Assembly (NCBI RefSeq): GCF_002043095.1
Contig: NZ_MVOC01000015.1
Location: 1 to 64,000, forward strand
Origin: Mycobacterium sp. AT1
GTDB taxonomy: Bacteria; Actinomycetota; Actinomycetes; Mycobacteriales; Mycobacteriaceae
Reading direction: 5' to 3'
DNA: 64,000 nucleotides
Each line of letters opens with the position of its first letter. Within the stretch, counting starts at the first letter, position 1. This document shows, piece by piece, positions 43,149-51,445 of the stretch. The translations under genes and the position numbers were made by a program. Under the pieces are notes generated by a model that was not told where the DNA came from, did not search any database, and saw only the letters and a list, made by a program, of their open reading frames with translations.

Positions 43149-44659
43149 GGCTGGTGTGCGCCCGCCTCGTGGTCGAGGACCGCGTCGATCGAGTGCTGGT
43201 CGGGCATGGCCAGGCCGTCCCGCCCGCGGCGGGCGAGCAGATAGCCGAGGTACGCCGCACCGATCACGACCATCACGATGACATAGAGCCAGGCGTCCTT
43301 GAAGCTGGCGTCGCGGAAGAGCGCGAGTTCGAAGACCAACCAGACCACGGCGACGACCAGGATCGGCTTCTCCCAGGCGCCCAGGTCGAACTTGCCGTTG
43401 ACGGGGAGGGCCTTGCGCTTGACCAGATACAGCACCACGGTGGCGGCGTAGATGATCGCGGGCAACAGCGTGGCGGCGCCGAACAGGGTGAACAAGGCGT
43501 CTTCGGACTGCGAGAAGATGGCAAGGATGAGCTCGGCGAGGAGGACGAACAGCACCGTCGCCTTGAACGGCGTGTGGAATCGCGGCGATATGTGACTCCA
43601 CTGCTGCCAGCCGGGGAAGCGCTCGTCGCGAGACATGGCCCACGTCAAGCGAACTCCCGTCATCATGATGACCAGTCCGCACGCGAAGATGGCGATGACG
43701 ACCATGAGGAGAAGCAGGGTGCTGACCACCGACCCGAGGGTGTCGTGGATGACGTCGGCGATCGGGGTTCCGGACTCGGCGAGGGCGACGGGGTCTCCCG
43801 CGGCCAGCGTCACGGCGACGAGGAACACGAAACCCAGGACACCGGAGGCGATGACGGCCTGACACATGGCTCGCGGCACCACGCGCTCCGGGTCGTTGGT
43901 CTCCTCAGCGAGGTTGGCCGCGGACTCGAAACCGACGATCGTGAAGGCGCCGAGCAGGAAGCCCAGCATCCACGGGCCGGCCGACGTCCAGTCGCCGAAG
44001 CTCCAGAACCCCTCTGGCGCAACGGCTCCCTTGCTGAACAGATTGGCCCCGTCCATGTCGCCGCGGACGGCCGCGACCACCAGCAGCAGCACCGTCAGCG
44101 TGACCATGCCGACCAGCTCGAGGGACACCGCGCCGTTGTTCACCCGTTCAGTCCACTTGGTGGACAACGCCAGCAGCACCGCCTGCAGCAGAAGCACCAG
44201 CGCGGTGACCCCCCAGGTGACGGCCGCCGTGCCCTCGTAGTTCAGCAGCACCGGAAGCACGGTCGAGGCGATCGTGTAGTCGACCGCGACGACCACGACG
44301 GCCAGGAAGGTGAAGGAGATCCAGCCGATGATCCAGCCCAAGATCGGGTTGGCCAGCCGCGACATCCATTGGTACGCATAGCCGGTCACGGGCATCCTCG
44401 AGGCGATGGTACCCAGGACGAAGGCCACGGCGAGCTGGCCAACCACGGCGATGGGCCACGTCCAGATTCCGACGGGACCCGAGGAGTTGAGCACTGCTCC
44501 GTAGGTGGTGAAGATGCCGGTCGCGATGGAGACGAAGGCGAACGCCACCGCGAAGGACGCGAACTTGCCGGTGTGACGCTCCATCGACTGCTTGTAGCCG
44601 AACTGCGCGAGCTCGGCCTCGTCACCCCCGGCTCGGGGGATTGGCTTCGGATCGCTCAT
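43145..44659 (-). CDS. APC-family amino acid/amine permease
   Basis: A 504-residue permease with about 12 helices. It begins with a short polar tail, then FGYKQSMERHTGKFASFAVAFAFVSIATGIFTTYG, the start of APC transporters of the GABA/choline/ethanolamine type, and has GFESAANLAEETNDPERVVPRAM, the conserved loop after helix 6. Long frame before M at 44659 is rejected: GGAGG lies 6 nt upstream of that ATG. First gene of the operon. The transported compound is probably an amino acid or amino alcohol, which is unusual next to an FGGY kinase. Confidence 0.87.
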   Translation of the reverse strand: MSDPKPIPRAGGDEAELAQFGYKQSMERHTGKFASFAVAFAFVSIATGIFTTYGAVLNSSGPVGIWTWPIAVVGQLAVAFVLGTIASRMPVTGYAYQWMSRLANPILGWIIGWISFTFLAVVVVAVDYTIASTVLPVLLNYEGTAAVTWGVTALVLLLQAVLLALSTKWTERVNNGAVSLELVGMVTLTVLLLVVAAVRGDMDGANLFSKGAVAPEGFWSFGDWTSAGPWMLGFLLGAFTIVGFESAANLAEETNDPERVVPRAMCQAVIASGVLGFVFLVAVTLAAGDPVALAESGTPIADVIHDTLGSVVSTLLLLMVVIAIFACGLVIMMTGVRLTWAMSRDERFPGWQQWSHISPRFHTPFKATVLFVLLAELILAIFSQSEDALFTLFGAATLLPAIIYAATVVLYLVKRKALPVNGKFDLGAWEKPILVVAVVWLVFELALFRDASFKDAWLYVIVMVVIGAAYLGYLLARRGRDGLAMPDQHSIDAVLDHEAGAHQP

Positions 44660-44674
44660 GCGGTTCCTCCAAGG

Positions 44675-44686
44675 TGGTATAGACCA
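44675..44686. promoter_or_regulatory. GntR operator 1
   Basis: TGGTATAGACCA, 16 bp before the permease start. Close to the TGGTCTAGACCA sites of HutC/DasR-type GntR proteins, and matching site 2 in 10 of 12 positions. Confidence 0.65.
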
Positions 44687-44757
44687 TGCGGTTGAACCAA
44701 AGTATGGGAGCGGGGCCACGCGCCGTCAACCCCGGAAATCGACTGTTAACACGCCGG

Positions 44758-44769
44758 TGGACTAGACCA
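44758..44769. promoter_or_regulatory. GntR operator 2
   Basis: TGGACTAGACCA, upstream of the GntR gene's -10 box. Pairs with site 1 at 83 bp start-to-start, close to eight helical turns, which would allow looping. Confidence 0.65.
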
Positions 44770-44797
44770 AGCGGTCACTTGGCCAACGCCGCGGAGA

Positions 44798-44803
44798 TAC
44801 CCT
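44798..44803 (+). promoter_or_regulatory. -10 element for the GntR gene
   Basis: TACCCT, 6 nt before ATG 44810; leaderless arrangement. Confidence 0.5.
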
Positions 44804-44809
44804 GCTTGG

Positions 44810-45541
44810 ATGACGGCGTCGAGGAGAGAGCGAAGGCCTTCGACCACTCCGCGCTACATCGCGATCGCCGCTCAGGTGCGGGACCGAATCCTCGTCGACC
44901 AGCTCGGACCTCATACCCTGCTGCCGTCGGAACGCGAGCTCGCGGAACTACATCAGGTCAGCCGGATGACCGCGCGGCAGGCGCTGTCACTGCTGGAGAA
45001 CGAGGGCGTGGTCTACCGACGGCCACCGCGTGGCACGTTCGTCGCCGAGCCCCGCGTGCGGTTCCACATCGGCAGTTTCTCCGAGGAGGTGTCCCGACTG
45101 GGCCGCCACCCGGCGGCAAAACTGCTGTGGGCCGAACATCAGGAGCCGACCCCGTCGGTGCGGCTGGCCCTCGAACTCGACGACGGTGCGGCGGTGCACG
45201 TGTTTCATCGCCTGCGCACCGTCGACGACGTTCCCTTCGCGCTCGAGACGACGTTCCTACCCGCCGACCTGACCCCGGGCATCCTCGACCTCGCCGACGA
45301 GGGGTCCCTCTGGGCGACGCTGCGAGACCGGTATGGCATCGAACTCAGCCGCTCGACGGCCGTGCTGGAGTCGATCGTCCTCGACGATTCCTCGAGTGCA
45401 CAGCTCAACGTCCGGCCCGGCTCGGCGGGCACCCTGCTGACCAGGACGACGTTCGGCGCGGGCGACCGACGGGTTGAGTTCGCCCGCGACGTCTACCGCG
45501 CCGACCGCGCGTCCTTCGAGGTGTCGGTGGACCTCTCCTAG
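44810..45541 (+). CDS. GntR regulator, HutC subfamily with UTRA domain
   Basis: A 243-residue regulator. Residues 14-80 are the winged helix (RYIAIAAQVRDRILVDQ, LLPSERELAELHQVSRMTARQALSLLENEGVVYRRPPRGTFV). The remainder is a UTRA effector domain (VHVFHRLRTVDDVPFALETTFLP, ending RVEFARDVYRADRASFEV). UTRA proteins commonly sense phosphorylated sugars or amino acid intermediates, so the product of the FGGY kinase is a reasonable inducer. Two matching operators lie in the divergent gap with the permease operon. Confidence 0.9.
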   Translation: MTASRRERRPSTTPRYIAIAAQVRDRILVDQLGPHTLLPSERELAELHQVSRMTARQALSLLENEGVVYRRPPRGTFVAEPRVRFHIGSFSEEVSRLGRHPAAKLLWAEHQEPTPSVRLALELDDGAAVHVFHRLRTVDDVPFALETTFLPADLTPGILDLADEGSLWATLRDRYGIELSRSTAVLESIVLDDSSSAQLNVRPGSAGTLLTRTTFGAGDRRVEFARDVYRADRASFEVSVDLS

Positions 45542-45560
45542 CAGTATCCGCTCGCGGACT

Positions 45561-45608
45561 GTGGGCCCTATGTACGGATACGGCGTCACTTCCGTGCATA
45601 GGCCCCAC
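45561..45608. terminator. Long bidirectional hairpin
   Basis: Arms of 18 bp (45561-45578 and 45591-45608) pair with only two imperfect positions around a 12-nt loop. The right arm lies within the end of the glucosidase gene. Ends both the GntR and glucosidase transcripts. Confidence 0.65.
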
Positions 45609-47190
45609 GGTGAAGAACCCCTTGTCGACCCACGACGGCCACGGCTTCCCACGGCCCGAGCACTCCGGCCGCCGCGGGCCCGGTGACGGCGGCACTGGAG
45701 ACGATCACCTCGCCCATCGGTTCGAGGCCGACGGGCTCGTCGGAGAAGTTCGCGGTCACCGTCAGAGGACCGCTGCCGAACGCCCAGAGTCGTTGCGTCA
45801 CCTCGAGTTCGCGGTAGCCGGCCGTCGGATCCGACAGGTACTGACGACGGACCGCGACGAGGGTGCGCACCAGGGCCAGCATCGAGGTCGGGTCCTTGGA
45901 CTGGTCTTCGACGTTCTGCTCCGCGTCGGGGTGCAGGGGCAGCCACGGGGAGCCGCTGGAGAAGCCACCCGATTCGGTGGCGTCCCAACGCATGGGGGCA
46001 CGTGCGTTGTCGCGCGGCCACTGCCCGTTCAAGCACCCGGCCGTGAGCGGATCCCGGTGCAACTCCGCCGGGATGTCGCTGTCGCCCATGCCAAGCTCGT
46101 CTCCGTAGTAGAGGACGTAGGCCCCGGGCAGCAGCGCAATCACCGCTTGTGCCAGGCGTGCTCGTCGCTGGTCGCCTGCCGCCCAACGCGTCGCCGCCCG
46201 AGACAGGTCGTGGTTGGACGCCGCCCACACCATGCACGTGCCCGCCGGCGTCGTCGCGTAGGAATCGGCCACCACGCGCGCGAGGGCCTGCGGCTCGAAG
46301 GGCGCGAAGATGAACGGAAAGTTCAGTGCCAGTTGGAGTTCGTCATTCTCGCCGTAGTACGGAGCGAGTTCGTCGACTCGCGACACCCAGGTCTCCCCCA
46401 TCAGGAGCGGCGGATCCTCGCGTTGTTCTGCCCTTGCCCGCCAATGCCGGTAGACGTCGTGGACCTCGGGTTGGTTGAAGTTGTAGACGTGCTGCACGCC
46501 GTGGCGACCCTGGATCTCGGTATCGCCGATGTGCGCCCTTGGGTGTTCGGGATTGTCGCGCAGCAGGCGGTCGTGGTACAGCCCATTGGCGACGTCGATC
46601 CGGAACCCGGCCACTCCGCGGGCCAGCCAGAAGTCGACGATCAGATCGAACTCCTCGTGCACCTTCGGATTCCACCAGTTGAGGTCGGGCTGCGCATCGA
46701 GGAAGTTGTGCAGGTAGTACTGCGACGTGCCGTCATCCCACGTCCACGCCGACTCGCCGGTGTCGTCGAGCCAGTTGTTCGGCGGCGTGCCATCGGGTTT
46801 CGCGTCGGCCCACACGTAGTAGTCCCGGTAGGGCGACGTGGCCGACGACCGTGATTCGACGAACCACGGGTGGCTCGCGCTGGTGTGATTGGGCACCAGA
46901 TCCATCACGACGCGGATGTCGCGCTCGGCGCACGTCGCGACGAGTTCGTCTAGGTCGGCCAACGTGCCGAGATCGGGATGGACGTCGGTGTAGTCGGAGA
47001 CGTCGTATCCCCAATCCCGATCGGGCGATGACGTGATCGGCGACAACCACAGGGCGGTGATTCCGAGATCGTCCAGGTAGTCGACGCCCTCGATCACCCC
47101 GCGCAGGTCTCCGTAGCCGTCGCCGTCGGAGTCCCGGAACGATCGCACGTAGGCGTGATAGATCGTTCCTCCCACCCACCAGCCTCCCAT
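45586..47190 (-). CDS. GH13 alpha-glucosidase / oligo-1,6-glucosidase-like
   Basis: A 534-residue GH13 enzyme. Conserved regions: DLVPNHTS, nucleophile Asp in GFRIDVANGL, acid/base Glu in LLMGETW and transition-state Asp in ASNHDLSR. It should cleave alpha-glucosidic disaccharides or oligosaccharides such as trehalose-, sucrose- or isomaltose-type sugars in the cytoplasm; no signal peptide is seen. ATG 47190 shares one base with the stop of the upstream binding-protein gene, so the two are coupled. The longer frame reads into that gene and is rejected. Confidence 0.9.
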   Translation of the reverse strand: MGGWWVGGTIYHAYVRSFRDSDGDGYGDLRGVIEGVDYLDDLGITALWLSPITSSPDRDWGYDVSDYTDVHPDLGTLADLDELVATCAERDIRVVMDLVPNHTSASHPWFVESRSSATSPYRDYYVWADAKPDGTPPNNWLDDTGESAWTWDDGTSQYYLHNFLDAQPDLNWWNPKVHEEFDLIVDFWLARGVAGFRIDVANGLYHDRLLRDNPEHPRAHIGDTEIQGRHGVQHVYNFNQPEVHDVYRHWRARAEQREDPPLLMGETWVSRVDELAPYYGENDELQLALNFPFIFAPFEPQALARVVADSYATTPAGTCMVWAASNHDLSRAATRWAAGDQRRARLAQAVIALLPGAYVLYYGDELGMGDSDIPAELHRDPLTAGCLNGQWPRDNARAPMRWDATESGGFSSGSPWLPLHPDAEQNVEDQSKDPTSMLALVRTLVAVRRQYLSDPTAGYRELEVTQRLWAFGSGPLTVTANFSDEPVGLEPMGEVIVSSAAVTGPAAAGVLGPWEAVAVVGRQGVLHRGAYARK

Positions 47191-48773
47191 CACTGGTAGA
47201 GCTCGTTGAGTGACAGGCTGGTCGGCACCGCGACGTTGTGCGCCTGCTCGACGCCCTTCAGCCACGGCTGGGTGACCATGAAGTCGGCGACGTCGACCAG
47301 ATTCATCCAGCAGCCGGTGGCCTGGGCCTGCTCGGCGGCTGTCGAAAAGTCCTCGGCCGAACCGGTTTCGCGGCCACGGGCAATCAACGCCGTCGCCTCA
47401 GGAGACGAACAACCGAAGAAGTTCACGCCACCATCGGGGTCGAAGTTGATGTGCTCGAAGAGGTAGGGGTGGGGCGCATCGGGGAAGCCGAGATTCACCA
47501 GAATGTCCGGCGCGCCGTCCCGGTTGCTCGTCCAGCCGAAGATCTGCGAGGCGGGATACGCCTGCTCGGTCACCGTCAGGCCCGATTGCGAGAGCTGGTT
47601 GCCCATGAGCGCGGCGACCTGTTGATTGTCCGGAGACGACGAGTCATAGCCGATCACGATGGCACGGGTGTTGGCGGGAAGACCGTTGACCGCGGCCTTG
47701 AGCACCTCGGGGTCGTAGGCGATCTTCTGAGGCGCGTAGCGCGGATCGTTGATGTTCGCCGGATAGATCTGCTTGGCTGCGGTGCCCCTGCTGAAATACG
47801 CGTTCGTGACCAGCTCGTCGACGTTGACGGCCTGCAGAAGGGCCTTGCGAACCGCGGGATCCGTCATGACCGGGGTGTGCGGGTTGACGTACATGTAGTC
47901 CGCGCCTGCGGTCGGCAGAATGTGCGTCGCGAACTTGGGATTCGACGTGTACGTGTTGACTGCCGACGATGGGATGTCGTGCAGGATGGCGGCGATCGTG
48001 CCGCTCTCCAACGCCAACTGCTGAGCGCTCGAGTCGGTCATCACGGGGACGTTGACGGTCTCGTAGTACGGCTTCTTGCCCCAGTAGTCGGCGAAGGCCG
48101 AGAGTTGGTACTTGTCACCGATCTTCGCGTCGGTCAGCTGATACGGCCCGGTCCCGACGTCGTGGGTGGTGAGGTATGTCTGTCCGTGGTCGTTACCCGC
48201 GTTGGCGGCCAGTGCGGTGGGACTGGTGAGTTTGGGCCCATACGGTGAGGCTAGGGCGTAGAGGAACGACGAGTCTGGCGACTTGAGTTGGATGGTCGCT
48301 GCGAAGTCACCCTGCGTCTCAACCGATTCCACCTCCTTGACCATGTACGCCGGGCCCTGGTCCACTGCGGCTCGGCGATCGAACGACGCCTTGATCGCCG
48401 CAGAGGTCAGTGGTGTTCCGTCGTGGAACTTCACCCCCTGGCGCAGTTGGAACGTGAAGGTTCGATGATCGGGCGACTCGGTCCACGTGGTGGCCAGGGC
48501 AGGTGCCAAGGTCGGCGTGGCGGTCCCCGAGGCGAATGTCAGGAGCCCCTCGTAGAGGTTGGTGGTCAGCAGCAGGCCCTGCGTGCCGTAGAAGACGTCG
48601 GGATCCGGTGGCTGACCGGGGTCCTGCAGGAACGACAGCTCCAACGTCTTCTCGGTCGGCGCGGCGTTGGGGGTCGTCGACCCGCCCCCGCATCCGGCCA
48701 GGAGCAGCACCGTGGTCAGGGCCATGGCGGTCAGCCCCCGCGTCGCGGGGCGGTCGATCGACTTGGGCGTCAT
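47190..48773 (-). CDS. ABC transporter solute-binding lipoprotein, family 5 (peptide/nickel type)
   Basis: A 527-residue lipoprotein: signal with lipobox LLLAGC near residue 28. The body is an SBP_bac_5 protein: TTNLYEGLLTF, TFTFQLRQGVKFHDGTPLT and DVGTGPYQLTD are the family patterns. This family usually binds peptides, some oligosaccharides. No permease or ATPase genes are adjacent, so it must use components encoded elsewhere or act as a sensor. It is coupled to the glucosidase and divergent from a LacI regulator. An oligosaccharide ligand is the simplest reading. Confidence 0.88.
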   Translation of the reverse strand: MTPKSIDRPATRGLTAMALTTVLLLAGCGGGSTTPNAAPTEKTLELSFLQDPGQPPDPDVFYGTQGLLLTTNLYEGLLTFASGTATPTLAPALATTWTESPDHRTFTFQLRQGVKFHDGTPLTSAAIKASFDRRAAVDQGPAYMVKEVESVETQGDFAATIQLKSPDSSFLYALASPYGPKLTSPTALAANAGNDHGQTYLTTHDVGTGPYQLTDAKIGDKYQLSAFADYWGKKPYYETVNVPVMTDSSAQQLALESGTIAAILHDIPSSAVNTYTSNPKFATHILPTAGADYMYVNPHTPVMTDPAVRKALLQAVNVDELVTNAYFSRGTAAKQIYPANINDPRYAPQKIAYDPEVLKAAVNGLPANTRAIVIGYDSSSPDNQQVAALMGNQLSQSGLTVTEQAYPASQIFGWTSNRDGAPDILVNLGFPDAPHPYLFEHINFDPDGGVNFFGCSSPEATALIARGRETGSAEDFSTAAEQAQATGCWMNLVDVADFMVTQPWLKGVEQAHNVAVPTSLSLNELYQ

Positions 48774-48861
48774 GAGTTCGACTCTCTCCTAGAGTGTTTC
48801 GACGTCCCCAGCCCAACGGTCGGTTCGCGGCGACTGTCACCACGACACCCTCCGGCGTGTG

Positions 48862-48879
48862 AGGTAAATCGATTTACCT
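48862..48879. promoter_or_regulatory. LacI operator, perfect 18-bp palindrome
   Basis: AGGTAAATCGATTTACCT, with the central CG typical of LacI-family sites, between the LacI gene and the binding-protein/glucosidase operon. Confidence 0.75.
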
Positions 48880-48944
48880 AGAGTAAAAGCCGCCCGGTAG
48901 GCGCTGTCAACCCGAGACGACGAATCGGTGCCGCCCGAATGGGG

Positions 48945-48950
48945 TACCTT
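48945..48950 (+). promoter_or_regulatory. -10 element for the LacI gene
   Basis: TACCTT, 6 nt before GTG 48957; leaderless arrangement, which decides the start. Confidence 0.5.
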
Positions 48951-48956
48951 CTCGCC

Positions 48957-50030
48957 GTGGTGACGATGAAGGATGTGGCGCTCGCGGCGGGCGTTTCGCC
49001 TGCCACGGTGTCCAACGCCTTCCAGGGGCGAGCCGGAAAGCTCTCAGAGAGTCAACGGTTGCGGGTCCTGGAGGTCGCAGCCGAACTCGGTTACCACGGG
49101 CCCGATCCCGCGGGCCGCGTGCTGCGCACCGGTGTCATCGGTGCGATCGGTGCCATGTTCACCGAGACCCTCTCGTTCGTCTTCGACGACGCGTCTGCGG
49201 TCCTTCTGCTGAAGGGCATTTCACAGATCGCCGAGCAGGCCGATCTCACGCTGTCGCTCTTGCCATTTCCACCGCACACACCCGGGGCAGATGCCGCCGC
49301 ACGACAGCAGCGCGACGCTCACATCGTCAGGAGCAGCCTGGTCGACCGCTTCCTCGCCTATTCGATGCCCGACGACCATCCCGCAGTGGTGACGGCCATC
49401 GCGCGGCGCCTTCCCACCGTCATCGTCGATGCTCCGTTTCGCCAAGACGTGCACTACGTCGGAATTCACGACAGGGCGGCCGCACGCGAGGCGGCCGAGC
49501 ACCTCATCGCGCTGGGGCACCGAAAGTTCGGCATCATCGTCGACCGACTGGTGCCAGACGGACGCAGCGGATTCGTCGACGCCGCGCGGCTGAAGTCGAC
49601 GCAGGAGGCCGTCCCGAGGGAGCGTCTGGCCGGCTACCGGGAGGCCTTCACCGCCGCCGGGATCAAGTGGTCCTCGGTCCCGTTGCTCGAGGCGGGTGGC
49701 CTCACCGTTCCCCTGTTCGACGTCGCGGCAGAGCTCCTGCTCGACACCCACGACGTGACCGCCGTCCTCGCGGTGAACGACGAGCTCGGCATGGCCGTGC
49801 TCCGCGCGTGTCGACGGCGGAACATCGCTGTGCCAGAACAACTATCGGTCGTCGGATTCGACGACGTCCCTGCCGCAGCCGACACGGGCCTGACGACGGT
49901 CCACCAGTCGTTCGTCGAGAAGGGCCGGGCGGCAGCGCAGCTGCTCACCGACGGTACGTCGGCCAAGCCCCAGCGAGTGCTGCTGCCGACCACATTCGTC
50001 GAGCGCACCTCTACAGCCAGCCCCGGCTAG
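48957..50030 (+). CDS. LacI-family regulator
   Basis: A 357-residue regulator. N-terminal helix-turn-helix TMKDVALAAGVSPATVSNAFQGRAGKLSESQRLRVLEVAAELGY, then a periplasmic-binding-protein-like sugar domain (GVIGAIGAMFTETLSFVFDD, VTAVLAVNDELGMAVLRA, PEQLSVVGFDDVPAA). The GTG start fits the -10 box. It almost certainly binds the palindrome at 48862-48879 and controls the binding-protein/glucosidase operon; the inducer is probably the transported sugar. It ends 6 bp from the convergent FprA-like gene. Confidence 0.9.
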   Translation: MVTMKDVALAAGVSPATVSNAFQGRAGKLSESQRLRVLEVAAELGYHGPDPAGRVLRTGVIGAIGAMFTETLSFVFDDASAVLLLKGISQIAEQADLTLSLLPFPPHTPGADAAARQQRDAHIVRSSLVDRFLAYSMPDDHPAVVTAIARRLPTVIVDAPFRQDVHYVGIHDRAAAREAAEHLIALGHRKFGIIVDRLVPDGRSGFVDAARLKSTQEAVPRERLAGYREAFTAAGIKWSSVPLLEAGGLTVPLFDVAAELLLDTHDVTAVLAVNDELGMAVLRACRRRNIAVPEQLSVVGFDDVPAAADTGLTTVHQSFVEKGRAAAQLLTDGTSAKPQRVLLPTTFVERTSTASPG

Positions 50031-50045
50031 GCCGGCCTAGCCGGT
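50024..50045. terminator. 22-bp perfect palindrome spanning two stop codons
   Basis: CCGGCTAGGCC followed by its exact complement GGCCTAGCCGG. The left TAG is the LacI stop; the right one is the complement of the FprA-like stop. It probably forms a terminator hairpin in both RNAs. Confidence 0.55.
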
Positions 50046-51386
50046 GTCGGCGCGACCACCCAGGATCATGTCCTCGCGCGGCACGACCTTGACGCGTTCG
50101 CGACCCTGCTCCGCCCCGAGGGCGATCTCGTGGGCGTCGAGCCGCTCCCACTCGGCCCACGTCGTGTAGTCGACGCCCCGGCCGGCGAGATGGGCGAGGA
50201 TCGCATCGGGATCGGATACCTCGGCGGGCGCGATGCCCGGCAGATCCGCCAGCAGGCTCGTCACGGTTTCCGCGGCATCGGACTTGGTGTGCCCGATGAG
50301 GCCGATCGGTCCCCGCTTGATCCACCCGGTGACATACGTGCCCTCCATCATCACGCCGTCCATGTCGAGCACCCGACCCTTGTCGTGCGGCACCACGCCG
50401 GCGCCGTGGTCGAAGGGAAGGTCGGCGAGATGCGAGGACAGGTAGCCCACCGCTCGGTACACCGCCTCCACCGGGGTGTCGACGAATTCGCCAGTGCCCC
50501 GGACGGTTCCGTCACCGATCAGCTCGGTGCGCTCGGTCCGCAACCCCTCGACGCGGTCCGTGCCCAGAATCGCCACCGGCGCCTGGCAAAGATGGATGTG
50601 AATGCGGTGCGGCGCGCCGGTCGGCTCCCTCTCCATGTAACGCATCAACGTGTCGACGACGAGCCTGGTCGACTTGCTCTTGCCGATGGCGGCCTGGCTG
50701 GCCTCGTCGATCTCGAAACCCTCGGGATGCACGATCACGTCGACGCTCGGCGAATGCGACAGCTCGCGGAATTCCATTGGGGTGAACTTGATCTGGGCCG
50801 GACCACGGCGGGCGAACACGTGGACGTCGGTGGCCTGGTTGAGGGCAAGACCGCGGTACACGTTGCCGGGGATCTCAGTCGTCAGCTGCTCGTCGGCGGG
50901 CTTCGCGAGCACCCTGGCGATGTCGAGCGCGACGTTGCCCGCCCCGAGGACGGCGACGTTCTTCGCCGTCAACGGCCAATCCCGCGGAACGTCGGGATGA
51001 CCGTCGTACCAGGACACGAAGTCCGCAGCGCCGTAACTGCCGGGCAGGTCGACGCCTGGGATCTCCAGCTCTCGATCGGCGCGCGCACCGGTGGAGAAGA
51101 TGACTGCGTCGTAGAAGTGCCGCAGATCCGACAGCTTGACGTCGGTTCCGTAGTGGACGTTTCCGAGGAAGCGGATGCCGTCGCGGGAGAGCACTCGGCG
51201 CAGGGCCTTGATGATCTCCTTGATGCGCGGATGATCCGGGGCGACGCCGTAGCGCACCAGGCCGTACGGGGCCGGGAGCCGGTCGAACACGTCCACCTGC
51301 GCGCCCGGGTAGTCGTTCACCAGGGTGTCCGCGGCGTAGATGCCCGCCGGTCCGGCGCCGATGACCGCGACTCGAATACGCCTCAT
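50037..51386 (-). CDS. fprA: NADPH-ferredoxin reductase, FprA/adrenodoxin-reductase type
   Basis: A 449-residue flavoprotein. FAD motif VAVIGAGPAGIYAADTLVND, the PAPYGLVRYGVAPDHP stretch specific to adrenodoxin-reductase-like enzymes, NADP motif VAVLGAGNVALDIARVL and the C-terminal GWIKRGPIGLIGHTK. It moves electrons from NADPH to ferredoxins that feed P450s and other oxygenases. AAAGGTGGG precedes the start. An IdeR-like box 16 nt before the ATG predicts induction under low iron. Confidence 0.88.
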   Translation of the reverse strand: MRRIRVAVIGAGPAGIYAADTLVNDYPGAQVDVFDRLPAPYGLVRYGVAPDHPRIKEIIKALRRVLSRDGIRFLGNVHYGTDVKLSDLRHFYDAVIFSTGARADRELEIPGVDLPGSYGAADFVSWYDGHPDVPRDWPLTAKNVAVLGAGNVALDIARVLAKPADEQLTTEIPGNVYRGLALNQATDVHVFARRGPAQIKFTPMEFRELSHSPSVDVIVHPEGFEIDEASQAAIGKSKSTRLVVDTLMRYMEREPTGAPHRIHIHLCQAPVAILGTDRVEGLRTERTELIGDGTVRGTGEFVDTPVEAVYRAVGYLSSHLADLPFDHGAGVVPHDKGRVLDMDGVMMEGTYVTGWIKRGPIGLIGHTKSDAAETVTSLLADLPGIAPAEVSDPDAILAHLAGRGVDYTTWAEWERLDAHEIALGAEQGRERVKVVPREDMILGGRADTG

Positions 51387-51402
51387 GACCCACCTTTCAC
51401 AT

Positions 51403-51421
51403 TTAGGTAAGCCAAGCCTAA
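51403..51421. promoter_or_regulatory. Iron box (IdeR-like)
   Basis: TTAGGTAAGCCAAGCCTAA matches the 19-bp mycobacterial IdeR consensus TTAGGTTAGGCTAACCTAA in 15 positions; outer arms TTTAGG/CCTAAA are symmetric. It lies directly upstream of the FprA-like gene. Confidence 0.6.
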
Positions 51422-51445
51422 ATATGAATGCGGGGCGTGTCAGAC

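Noticed and set aside
43149-43865. Extension of the kinase into the permease gene
   Set aside because: The FGGY start MSHVLAVDQG begins at 43148 with a 4-bp overlap; upstream residues are shadow of the permease.
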